A DNA stretch of 64,000 nt, taken from contig CM060172.1 of NCBI GenBank assembly GCA_030549775.1, positions 6,497,861-6,561,860 of the forward strand, in the 5' to 3' direction. How positions within the stretch are numbered: the first letter of the stretch is position 1; every line of letters begins with the position of its first letter. This document shows positions 12,294 through 23,814 of the stretch, one piece after another. The notes below the pieces were generated by a model that did not search any database, had not been told where the DNA came from, and saw nothing but the letters and a program-made list of their open reading frames with translations. Position numbers and translations under genes: made by a program. This stretch comes from Tamarix chinensis (lineage: Eukaryota; Streptophyta; Magnoliopsida; Caryophyllales; Tamaricaceae).

Positions 12294-15200
12294 CTGAGAA
12301 AACTTATCTCCTACCAATGTATATCAAGGTATAAATAAGACTCACACAATATGCTCGTGGTATGACATATCAAAATGTACATACAATACTTCTACTAAGT
12401 TATTCTCATAATTCCACACCATATCATAGAATACATATTTAGATCCATCAAAATATGCTTAATCATAACGACGATAGCATACAAGGATATATAGGTTATG
12501 CCATACATATAGTGTTCTTCATGAAAAACATGGATCACTAAGATTGTCCACACTATAGTGTTTAGAGTGTAGCTTGTAAGAAAATAAGTAATAAGATATA
12601 CATATATGACTTTTGAACCATAGATTCTTACATTAGGTGAATCATGATTATACAAATAATATATTAAGAGATAAATAATGGAAACATGCCTGAACAACAA
12701 AAAAATACCATAGCGGTGGTTTCAAAGGAAACATATAATAACACATGTTATATATACAAATATATATATTGTGATAGGTATGTCATGTTATACATTTATA
12801 TGAACACTTGGTTGGTAGAATTTTTAAGGAAGGAAATGTGGGTTTCGTAATATATATATTAACCATCAATTACTATTTTATGTTAAGGTGAAAGTATCAT
12901 TCTTTTATATTTTTTTTATTAAAAAATGAACAAGATTATGCATTAAATAAGATAAGGCTAATAAACACATATTTTGCATTCATTATTCTATTATTTTGTG
13001 TTAGATGAACAAATAATTCCTTTACACAATTATTAAGCAATAACTGGGATATTTCCCCATGGTCTCTCAATACCCATGGAATTTGAATAAAATCTTTGGA
13101 CATAAAGTCCTTTATCAAGATAAAGTAACCCGGTGGACATAAGTTATGGCTGATGCCAAAGAAACATAGTGGACATAAGTTCTAAATTATGCCAAAGTGA
13201 CTTAGTGAACATAAGTGCTGGCTCAATTTTCTCTAACTAGCTTTAATACTTTAATTAAAATCAATAAATCTAGGAAAATTATAGGTACTAGTATCCTATA
13301 TCAACTTACATGCATAAGGAAACTCAAACATCACATTCCGAAAGAAATAGGTAAGAAATCTAAATATAGTCAAAACCAGTTGACTAGTTTTTAAGAACCA
13401 ATAAATCGGTCATCCTTACCAGTCAATTGATCTAATTAACCTATCAATTAGTTTGGGCACAACCAAACCTTCGTTATGGTGATGAAATAACTGAATGTTT
13501 GACTTATTATTTAACTATTCTAAAGTGACAAATCAATTAATTTATTTCAACTAAATAATGGGTTAAAGTAGAGGTTACGACTACTCTAGTCGCAAACCAA
13601 CCCATCAATCGATTGATTATTCTAAGAACTAATTGATTAGTTTAGAGAAACTAGCTGATGAGTTTAACACAAGACAAAGAACATTAAAGTTACACAACAA
13701 AGGGTCAATGGATTTACCTGAATAGTTAATCAGTTATGGAGACTAGTTGATCGGTTAGGGCAAAATCAACCCCTACAAAACACACTTACACACACTTTCA
13801 TTCCACAATCTTTATTCAATAAATACAAACATCAATCATAAGTAATTTGAGGTTCTTAACAAGAAATATGCATGGATTGACATGCAAAATACCAAAATCA
13901 TGCTAAAAATCTCAATAAAATCATGATTGCAATTTATGCACTTAATAAGAGCTAGGAAACCATACATCATATTCTCTTTATGCTAAGCCACCATAAAAAT
14001 GACTTATACATCACATTACACATGCTAATGTTGATGAGATACCTAGGATACCATGGTTACCTACTAAATCTATACCATACCTATTAGGCTTATGCATACA
14101 AAGTCTCAAGTTACACTTTTACAACTTATTTCATTTATTCATTATTAGAAAGTTCAAGCACACTTTCATCTCTAATATTAGTGATTCCATATACATATAG
14201 AACATAAGCTAAACTTATCCATACAATTTCCCTAAAAATAAGATAGATAATATTTTACCTCTAAAGAACTTAGCAAAACCACAAAAAGAAATAATTATCT
14301 TTAAAAGTCCAAACCATTTTCAACACTAGAACACCTTTCACCAAAGAAAGATTAAAACTTTTGAAATATTTAAAATCATAAAAAATATTAATGAAATTGA
14401 GAGATTCAAGAGACAAATTATTGAGAAGCCACCTCTTTAAGAAGAAAACAATGAAAACCTAAAAGATACTAGCTAATCCCTTACTCTTTTCCCAAATATT
14501 AACTTATCTTGTTCAAGAAGAAAATAAGAAAGAGTTAGAGGAATGATTAGAAGAGGAAATACATATTAGAATTAAAGTCTAAATGAAAAAAATGTGGGAG
14601 GAGCAAAGATGAAGAATATCAATGAAGTATGTAACTAAGGAAGGAGAGAGAAAAATTAGCAGGTTTTAGTAGAATTATTGAAGATTTTTTGTAGAAAAGA
14701 AAGTTAATGGGGTTTATAAATCATGACCACTAACCTTAGTAAAATCTAAGCTTCCAAGTGCACAATTTGGGGTTCAAATTTTTTGAGACCATAAGGGAAT
14801 AAAGGAAAAATTAGAGGGGATTGAAGTTAATAATATTCAGAGGTTGTAGGGATGAATCACCCTCTTTGGGATCTCATTGAAGAAAGATAAAAGGATGAAG
14901 AAGAAGACAAGTAATTGAAGCTATGAAAGTGACTTATTATAAATTATCCCTCCACAAATCCATTTAAAATAGATAAAATAGGTTAGGTATGCTGAAAAGA
15001 TATATTAAAATGAAAAACAAACTGCTTAAACATAATCACGATGCTACAAAAAATTTTGCACATAGATTCATAATGAATATCGAGCCCAAAGAACAACCAG
15101 CTCAATCAAACTAGTTGACTATTACCTCAAACTAGTTAATCTACTAATTGTGTTTCAAAACTCACTTTAAAGGAACAAACTAGTTGAGTGGTACCTCCAA

Positions 15201-15371
15201 ACTAGTTGACTTGTTTTTCAATAAAACCAATTATCTTCCAGAATCCAAACTAAGCTTAGAGAAATCCATGCCAACCTTAAACACTTCTCTAAACCATAAT
15301 AATCACACATAGATTACAATTTATTGTATAGATTAAGATAAATTTAAGACCTTAAAATGTGGGTCATTACA

Positions 15372-18300
15372 ATTTCCTAACTCATGTTCAATATAGGGTA
15401 ATAGATAAGACATAAAGTATCATGAGATAAAAGTAATGTAGATAATGATGACATGATGATAAAAGGAGATATGATATAAGATATAAAATATAGGGATCAA
15501 AGCTAATTATTTAAACAATTGAGAAGAACGAGAACATCTAACATAGTGCTCAAAAAATGTATTTACCTATTATCTTGATAATCAATAATAATAAAATAAA
15601 AATCATACTCATTAAATAATGGTTACCTATAAGACCACATAATCTTCCACGATATGGTTTACTTAATAGTTATATCCCTATAGGTCTTCCTTCAAAATTA
15701 GTTATAGGTGGCAAACATGAAATTGTATTATCACCATGGGGAATATCATTCCTATAACATAACAAAAGCTCATATAACATATAGTGGTCAAACAATAACA
15801 TTGTATAAAAACATGCTTATCAAATGTATCATGTCATAATGATAATAATAGTGAATAACTTATTCAACTCATTAACATAAATTATATTACTATCATTCAA
15901 ATGTTTAACCCCATTATTCTAATTTTTAAGATATTTGAGTGAACACACCAATTTCTCCACCATGAACAAAAGTCATGGTATTATAACACACATAGATTAG
16001 GATACCACAACCATCACATGTGGTTAAACTATAATTTGGAGGCTCTCTATAGTAATGCTACATCTACCAAACCATTACTAAATAATTGTTGTGAGTGATA
16101 AAAACCATTTGGATTCAATACACACTAAAACATGGGCATAAAACGTGCCAACAGATTTATCTAATGATACAACACCCACCTAAACAAGATATGGATGACT
16201 TCAAATTGTGCCATATTATTGGTTTTAAAATTAATAATCTGACCATACCCTTTACCTACCATAATCCAAAAGGGTAAGAAATATATTGATTGAAAAGACA
16301 AAGATACAAGGGTGACTCATCTACTAACTTGCTATTAACTACAATTAGATGTGGAGCAAATAATAATATTAAATCTTAATAAAAATTATTGCTATTTTAT
16401 ATGATATGATAGTAAATATAATTAATTACTTATCATTAAAAAAAATAGGTTGTTTTTAAGTGTTGATACACAACACAAGCCAATACATCCAAGAAATTAA
16501 AATGTTTTTAGGCGTTAATACCAAACTAACAAAGAATAAGGTTTCCACAAGTCAAAGGAACCACTAATCGTATTTTTTAATCCATTTATTCAAGGCTAAG
16601 ATCAAAGCATGTTTAAAGGGGTAAGGAATAGTTATCATAAAAGGTTTAAGGATATACAACTACAGAATAACAAGGAATACATAACATATATAACTTGTTC
16701 ATTAGTACCAAAGACAAGTTGATACTAATGAAAATAAAAATAAAAGGTAAGAAAAAATGAGTCAAGTGGCTGGTCTAACTAATGCAATATTCTTCCACAT
16801 TGATTGACCTCTTTCACCACCCTTGTTGATATGTGTATCCTAAAACTAAAATAAATTGGGACATAATCATTTCTAGTAGATCGCTATGACAAACTCATCA
16901 ACTAGTTTAGGTAAAATAAGTTGATCCTCTCTTACTTCATACTTAACAAAAAATCAAATACTTTGACCACACTTACTTTATGATTCATGGAAAGTGACCA
17001 AAATTATCCAAAAATGATAATTCATATGCTATTATCATACTTCACGATCACACACAAATAAGGATCTAAAACATGCTTTAAAATCTTTAATGATGGAAAT
17101 AATATAATAAACATGGTATCCATAATTCATGCTCATAATAAGATGGAAATTATACTCAACGCATCATAAAATATATTTAAGGAAGAGTATGCTATCACAT
17201 TATCCACTATAACCCATACATAATATAAAACACAAGAAACACATCTCATTTATATTGTTCAGAACAATATTGATTTATCATAATAATAAAAATTTCAGGA
17301 AAAGATATAAATTGTAGCTTGGTGGTACCATTTTCCCACCTTCTTAAAAACCTTAAAACCCATCCATTTGAAAATTATGTAAAAAATCTTGAACCACACC
17401 CTAAAGGAAAACCAACAAGAAGGAGAAACTATAGGAAAAGTAAGTTAGGAATCAATCATTTCTCAAGGAATATTGAACCAAGCGGACAAGATCATTGGGA
17501 AAATTGAAGTCTTTCTAGACTTTAATCATCTTCCTTATATGAACAAAATAATAAAAGATAGTTAAAGTGGAATTTTTCAAGAAAAAATTTCAAAAAAATT
17601 ATACAGATGAATCAAAGGTCTTGATTGAAAGGAGTGAAAGGAAGGAAGGAATAAGGTTTATTAACACTTAGAGAAAAATTATAAGAGAAAGAAAATAAGA
17701 GTGAAGGAGTTTATGGGAGCAGATTAAAGTCAAATGATGATGCATTTTAGATGTTGTAAACTAAAAGAGATGAAGAGTGAAAGAAAGTAAGGAGATTTTA
17801 CTTGTAAGGTTGAGTCTTGGTGTCAATGGTGTTATAGTTTTTAAGATGGAGTATAAATAGGAAAGTATAAGAGTGGGTAAGAACTATGCAAGCACATCAA
17901 TTATGTGTCATTATATTACTACTAATTTTCATGGTATAGGAAGTAGAGGAAGGAGATGAAATATGGAGAAAGAGACCATGAGAGCTAGTGGTGAAGAAGA
18001 TACCTTTTAGAGAGATATAAACCAAGTAAAATGAAAAAACACCCAAAAGATTTGAAAATAGTAATACATGATAGAAACATACTATCCAAAAAAAATATAT
18101 AATCTAAAAATGGATCCTTGATCAATTTCTTATGTTTTGAAATCATTTGAGTTAAAAAGTAAAATAACAAGAAAATATGATTTCTTTAGTTAGGAAACTA
18201 GTCAACTTGTTTCACTAGAGAACTAACAACTTAAAGAACATGAAATAGGTAAATTACTTACTTGCTTCTACAAGTTAATTGGTGTGGCTATGAAAATCCA

Positions 18301-18404
18301 TTTTAACTTCATTTTTCACATATTTTAAAAAATTAATGAATATAATCATTTAAGAGACATTTGAGGATAAGTTAAATACATTTAACAAAGGGTTTTAAGG
18401 TACA
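15372..18404 (-). mobile_element. Family-B LTR 'a', start missing
   Basis: It aligns with 37850-41096 (for example, the block around 15945-16060 matches 38315-38430 through TCACCAT/TCATGG/GGATACCACA text) and its right part aligns with 26870-28380. It ends at about 18404 (complement of TGTACCTTAAAACCC), just before a polypurine tract. The first few hundred bases are absent, consistent with truncation by the insertion of A2. A decayed ACTAGT-type repeat lies at 18185-18290. No supported gene; the short open frame at 17319-17507 is LTR sequence. Confidence 0.6.
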
Positions 18405-19019
18405 CTAGTATAACACTAACCCTTAAAATAGATGTTGGTCTCAAAGTCACCCAAAAATAAATGGTTATTTTAATTTTAAAATGTGTCAAAAATATTAAGC
18501 CATCAGTGAAAATAAAACAAAGTTCAAAATTTTGAGTAAGGAAAATTATAATCTCCTTAAAAGAATAATCATTGACTAGGCAACACACCTATGCAAACAA
18601 CTCTTGGTTCTTCATCAAAATATCCTATTTACACTCCTTTATTGCCTCCTTATCTCCTTATCATAATGCGATGATCTTCACCAGTGGGATAACCTTTGAA
18701 CTTGCCTCTTATGTATTGGTATGACTGATCCTCAATTATCATTCTTCATGTGTGAAGTAATTATCAAGCTCAATTAACTTTAGTAATATGATGCATAAAG
18801 GATCTACGATGTGATTTCTCTATTAAGAGATATAGAAGATGTTATACACCCATGGAAGGCCCATATAAACCACTAATCTATAGGGAACTCCTCCAGATTA
18901 GTTTTAGATCTAATATAGGTTGATGTACAATAGATTGAGCTTGCTTTTATGAAAATAACTTCATCATATCCTTGGTGAGTGAGACTATTAAATGGACTCA
19001 ATCACACATCTTATAGCTA

Positions 19020-19660
19020 TAGGTAGAAATTGGGGCGAGCGGGTCTAGTTTGGGTTAGGTTATTACAAGTTGAGTTGCTATCAGGTTGGGTTATTTGAGA
19101 GTTATTTTTTTTGGGTCGGTTATGGGCTAGTTTAGGTTATTTTAGGTCACCTAATTATTCGGGTCGAGTTTTGTTTTAGTTTGGATAGTTGCAGATCTGA
19201 GTTGTATAGAGTTAATTTACCAAGTCGGGTACAGATTGAGATAGTTTAGGTTTAAGTCTGGTTAGTTTTGGATTATTTCAGGTAAGCTTTTTAGGTCAGG
19301 TCAGGTCTATGGATATAAATGAGGTTGATTTTATATGAAACACACTAGATTTGATTGTATAAATAAATGGATATGGAGGATGCAAAAAATACCTGTTCTA
19401 TACCCATACCCATATCTATATTCGTACTCATTTACCCAATATATAAATATCCTTTTATCCTTAATTTTCAAATAATGTAGCATAAATTAAGGTAAAAATT
19501 GTCTCTTAGCTTAACTCTAAATGGGTTTATCCATTGGGTAATTAATATATTCTTTGAATAATATTTATTAATGGATAAAATGACTATTCTTTGGTAAAAA
19601 ATATCCAATGGATACGTATATGGATGTATAGGTACAAATTTGGATCTTATAAAAGATAGT
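19020..19660. repeat. Low-complexity GGGTYGGGTT / ATACCCATACCC block
   Basis: From 19030 to 19320 the plus strand is dominated by degenerate GGGT(T/C)(A/G)GGTT units. From 19395 to 19640 it turns into ATACCCATACCCATATC and then the partly inverted GATACGTATATGGATG. It interrupts the family-B internal region. Such sequences are common inside degenerate plant transposons, but I cannot assign it to a family. Confidence 0.5.
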
Positions 19661-20399
19661 CGATGTGATCATGAGAGGAATTATCCTTATATAAATATTA
19701 TAAAGCCCAATGATCTCCACACCCATATCTTAAAGCTCATGTCATATACAAACTAAAATAACTAAAGAACCAAGAGAGTGTGATGTCTTCATGTTATGAG
19801 CATTTGCATTGATGTTAGCTTTACCTTCATGGTAGGTAAACTCTAAGTCATGGTCTTCAACTAGCTCAAGACATACTAAAGATAATTTTTATGAGCTCAA
19901 GGTTGTGAGTAGTGTAGTGATTCTCATGCTTCTCTAGATTCAGAGATTTATAAGAAATTATTTATCTATTTGTTCTACAACAAAATACAACTTAGAACAT
20001 ACTTGAACACATCACTGTATAGCTCAAATCCCTCTATAATAGGTAACAAAGTAATCATTAAGCTTGAAATAAAACTCTTCACCTTCTTTTCAAGTCCTCA
20101 AAAACATTTCAACTTTACTTTTTGCACTAAAAACACATGGTATTCTTTAGTATAGAAATAAAAGGGTGAGTAATCATAGAGAAATCTTAACTAAATTATT
20201 TTCAATAGCTTATCAACCGAAAAAGTTATGCCCCTCCCTATCACTAGTCATTGTTACCACTCTAACACTACCTGGATCTTCAATGGATAAATGGGAACTC
20301 CATCCCTTGATATGATTTTTACCAAAAAGGCTACCTCATAAAGTCGTAATTCATACTTCAAAATATTAATTTATAATAGATGGGTCCTCAAAAATGATA

Positions 20400-21850
20400 A
20401 GGTTAGCTTCTAATGATGTTCATGCTCCTCATGGCTATTAGGGTAGATTAAAATTTTATTAACGAACAACAATGAAAACTAGTTATTATGCTAATGGAAT
20501 ATTTGGTTCATGAGGGCTATGAATATTTATAGTAAATTAGTGAGTCCAAAAGATATCACTATGAACTCATAATAGAAACATCTAGTCTTAAAAGTTATCT
20601 TCAATAGGTTATGCTTAATAATATTTAGTTGTTGGTACCCAGATGTGAAGATAACATAAATAAAATATAATTGCACATAAATAATCATAAAGGTCATTAA
20701 TTTGAGCTACATGATAATGATTATTCACTACAACATGATTCAATTGTTGGTAATAGTTGTAGAGTGCAAACCCACCATCCTTCTTTCTAACAAAATGGAG
20801 TGTTGATCCCTAAGATGATATACTAGACCAATTATACTTTTTCTCCACTAACTCTTTCAACTGAGTGCACACCTTTTCCATATCAATCATCACCATGTGA
20901 TATATTGCCTTAAACATAGGTATTCCCTCAGGTATAAGGTCAATCATGAAATTTATCTCAATCACCAGGAACATACTTGAAACCTCATCTAAAATCAAAT
21001 TTGGAAAGTAGCACACTAATAGATTTTCCTTAATTAATGGCTCACTTGAATCTATGTCCCAAACCCTATACATAAAAATCAAGTAACTCTTTCACAAAAA
21101 TGTACCAAATGTTAACATTAGTATAGTATTCATTGAGGTTGTAGGCATGAATATATTTTACGAGACCCTAGAACCCTTGGTCCCTTGAGAACCACAAACT
21201 ATTGTGAATAATCTATCAATTATTAGTACATCAAAAGTATAGACGACACTAGAATCTAGTAAAATTCTTAAAACTCAATATCTATGAGGTCTACAAAATT
21301 CTAGACATACTAAAAACTATGACCATAATTCTCTAACGAATAGTAAATAGATTTTTATATCCAAATAGGAGCATAAAAAAGCTCACTATACTAATAGATG
21401 GAGTTATAACAACCTCAGTGATCAAAGTAGTAGGTATGAAAGAATGTGAAGCATGTACATAAAAGTGTACCTTCATTGGAAAAGAAAAGATAATAAACAA
21501 ATAGGTGGCAATATCTACTTACTTATTAGCCTTTAATTAATGCATAATGTTTCAACAACTACTTGAATTTGATCTTGCTACACTACTTATTCTCAAACCA
21601 CTTTAAAAAGTGTAAGGTTTATGTGTTGTCTACTATGAAGTCCAACTAGCCACACTATCTATTAATGTTTTTACCTTCTAAGCTAGTAGCAACTAGGTCA
21701 TTCTACTTTGATAATGAACCTATCCTTGTTGGAAAGTACCTCCTAAAAATTTACACTCAAACTTATGATGCCTCCTTCTAATACAACAATGACACTAAAT
21801 TATCCACCCAAAACAATCAACCCTTGGTTGATCTTTACCATGTATATTGC
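20400..21850 (-). pseudogene. Decayed Ty3/gypsy gag-protease-RT
   Basis: On the minus strand a CCHC zinc knuckle reads CHCCIRRRHHKFEC (21753-21794, spacing C-2-C-4-H-4-C), the nucleocapsid end of Gag. Near 21235-21275 LLDSSVVYTF stands where the aspartic protease has LxDSGAT(H)xF; the D is kept and G-A-T lost. The 20810-21082 frame gives the RT entry region (MIDLIPEGIPMFKAIYHM, then QLKELVEKKY), followed past a stop by LHFVRKKDGG and QLNHVVVNN, matching the usual VLFVKKKDG and LNKVTVKN. Several stops and shifts follow. These proteins would process and copy the element RNA. The motif spelling is closest to the Del/Tekay type by memory, a lineage with long LTRs. It is not functional. Confidence 0.7.
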
Positions 21851-22059
21851 ACATCAAGTGTCTAGCTAGTGTAAAGTGAAAAAACTTTCCTCCCTTCTAC
21901 TGAACTCAACCAAGTAGAGTAGAAAAGTATTAAGGTAAGAGATAAAAGCATGAGGGTGATCCTCTTACTAAATCCCAACTAGCTATCCTAATATTTGGTG
22001 AAAAAGCCTCATATGAAACTAAATTACCTTATTAGTGTTTTATAAGAAATTTTAGAAAA

Positions 22060-22480
22060 ATAATTAGTAATGATGAATGACAAAAAATGGGTTTTTTTAA
22101 GTGTCAACAGTAAATGTAAGCCAAGTTGTTCAAATTAGGTCATTAAGAGATAACACCAAATTCATGTCAAACAAGGCATCAATAGCTCAAATATATCATT
22201 AACCATATATTTTGATCCATTTATTTAATGTTAAGATCATAACATGGCTAAGGAATAAGAAAGAGTTATTATAAAAGTGCTAAGGAAATACTACTGAAGA
22301 ATAAGACAGCATATATAATAATAAGAATGAGTCGATTGGTCTTGAGAACTATTTTACTAGCATAAGTATGTTAGACCCAACAACAATAAAAGGCATTTAG
22401 AAACAAAATTATATGTTCCTCTAACCAATTGATAGTTCTGTATGAAACTAGAACAAGCTAGGACATAAATATTTAACAAT
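22060..22480 (-). mobile_element. Family-B LTR 'b', left piece
   Basis: It aligns with 16430-16870 (AAAAAATGGGTTTTTTTAAG versus AAAAAATAGGTTGTTTTTAAG; later GGACATAAA versus GGGACATAATC). The LTR is then interrupted by the LINE and resumes at 26867. The left part of the LTR is missing. Confidence 0.55.
22467..22480. repeat. LINE target-site duplication, left copy
   Basis: AAATATTTAACAAT here and AAATATATTTAACAAT at 26867-26882 flank the LINE. The right copy joins LTR sequence that continues the left piece, so the duplication marks the original target. Confidence 0.7.
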
Positions 22481-22959
22481 TTTAAGGTTATTAAGAAAAT
22501 AAGATTTCAAAATCTCTCTCCCCCACTTCAAAAAATAGAGCCTATACCTTGTGGTATACACCTATCCTCCATGTCATGCAAGAACCTTTAATTGCTAAGA
22601 GATCAACTGAATCTTAGTGTTCTAAGAAAATAGTGGATGAATTTGAGGTAAAATCTCTAATTTTAACTTAAAAAGCAAATGAATTGGAGATGAAGGATAG
22701 ATCAAAGGTAACAACGGTGTCTCCAATTACCTTATTAGAATAAGAAAATAATATAATCATTGAAATTGTGATGAATGATGAGCACTTTTCCGTGTTCTCT
22801 AAACCAATAACTAAAGCAGTAAAGGAAGATCAGAGATATAACTCTATGGCAATAAAATATAATACTGATGCATCACCAATTACTATTGAATCAAATATAG
22901 ATGATGAACCTTGAGATCAGTGCTTAAACCTCTCTTATGTCACACCTTGCATTGTGAAC

Positions 22960-23520
22960 TACCAAGTTGTTATCAAAATCAAACAAAACGAGATAGAAAA
23001 AGAGTTTGATGATTGTATGTTTGCCTTGATTAGGTACGTGTATAGAGACTCTCCTGCATAAATTAGATGTAACATTTTTTAGATTCTATTGGAGTAGTGT
23101 TACTATGAAGGTTATATGACATTTTTTAGCATACTCTCTCACCTATGGAAATACTACAGAAAACCACTCATACTTAAGAGATGGATTAAGATGCCCCGTC
23201 TCCTTTTTGAATACTTGTCCCTAAGGTCATTAAGTATGATAGCTAGCTATGTGGGCAAACCTATATATGCTGATGATATTACAATGAGGAAGGAACATAT
23301 AGCATTCCCTAGAATGTTAGTGGAAGTAGACACAAAAATACCTCTATGTGAGAGTATCACCATTAAGGATCTTGATGGCATAATGTTCCAATTAAAAGTG
23401 GAGTTTGAATGGAAGCCTAAGTACTATCCAACTTGTGTCAATTCAATCCATTATGGATCTTATTGTCCTAGAATAAGAAAGGCAACAACCATATCTGACT
23501 AGAAGAAATAGAAGTGGATA
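22960..23520 (+). pseudogene. LINE ORF1 (DUF4283 / CCHC-type Gag-like) remnant
   Basis: The frame at 23116-23502 contains LSMIASYVGKPIYADDITMR, then FPRMLVEVDTKIPL and QLKVEFEWKPKYYPTC. This matches the well-known plant L1 ORF1 pattern in which 'IGKPL..D..T....R..FAR(V/I)LVEVD' is followed by 'VEYEWKP.(F/Y)C..C' at the zf-CCHC_4 domain. The preceding frame (about 22985-23110, FALIRYVYRDSPA) resembles the DUF4283 part, broken by stops. ORF1 proteins bind LINE RNA. The first zinc-binding Cys is kept but the knuckle is incomplete. Confidence 0.75.
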
Positions 23521-23814
23521 GTGGTAAAGGATAGGAGAAATATTGCTATCCCTAAACTACTTATTAGACAAAACAATGAAGATTCAGAGACATATGAAAT
23601 GCCAGCACAATTAAAACCAGTCAAGAAGATATATTTTGATCTAGAACCTAAAAGGACATAGTAGAAATTATTCCTTAAAATTTACCCTATGAAATGCTAA
23701 ACATTATTAAATATAGCTAATGCATTCTAGATGTTGCAATAGGAGGACAAGGACTGGGAGGAGCAAGAGGAAGAGAAGAGGAAGATTACCTTTGACCCGA
23801 GTGAAACATGCTAG

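Larger units (their letters stand above)
11392..15371 (-). mobile_element. 5' LTR of element A2, interrupted by plastid DNA
   Basis: It opens with TGTAACATTC on the plus strand and closes with GTGGGTCATTACA, the complement of LTR start TGTAATGACCCAC. Apart from the plastid insert at 11881-12293 it aligns with 4114-8060. ACTAGT-type repeats lie at about 13370-13760 and 15070-15250. The flank that follows (15372 on) is a family-B LTR lacking its first couple of hundred bases, so A2 probably inserted into that LTR. Confidence 0.75.
18405..22060 (-). mobile_element. Internal region of a family-B Ty3/gypsy element
   Basis: It starts with a polypurine-tract complement (CACTAACCCTTAAAATAG, about 18413-18429) after LTR 'a'. 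Reading the minus strand from right to left, gag zinc knuckle, protease and reverse transcriptase follow in the Ty3/gypsy order (20400-21850). No primer-binding site or gag N-terminus was found at the right end, which joins LTR 'b' abruptly near 22060. A deletion there is likely. Integrase could not be confidently read in 18430-19000 and 19660-20400. Confidence 0.55.

Noticed and set aside
12395..12700. 101-codon minus frame, rich in Ile/Tyr/Leu, looking membrane-like
   Set aside because: LTR sequence; composition follows from AT-richness and it is not open in the A1 copy.
18405..20400. Integrase of the family-B gypsy element
   Set aside because: Order and length would fit, but no core or zinc-binding motif could be read with confidence; only RT and upstream parts are claimed.
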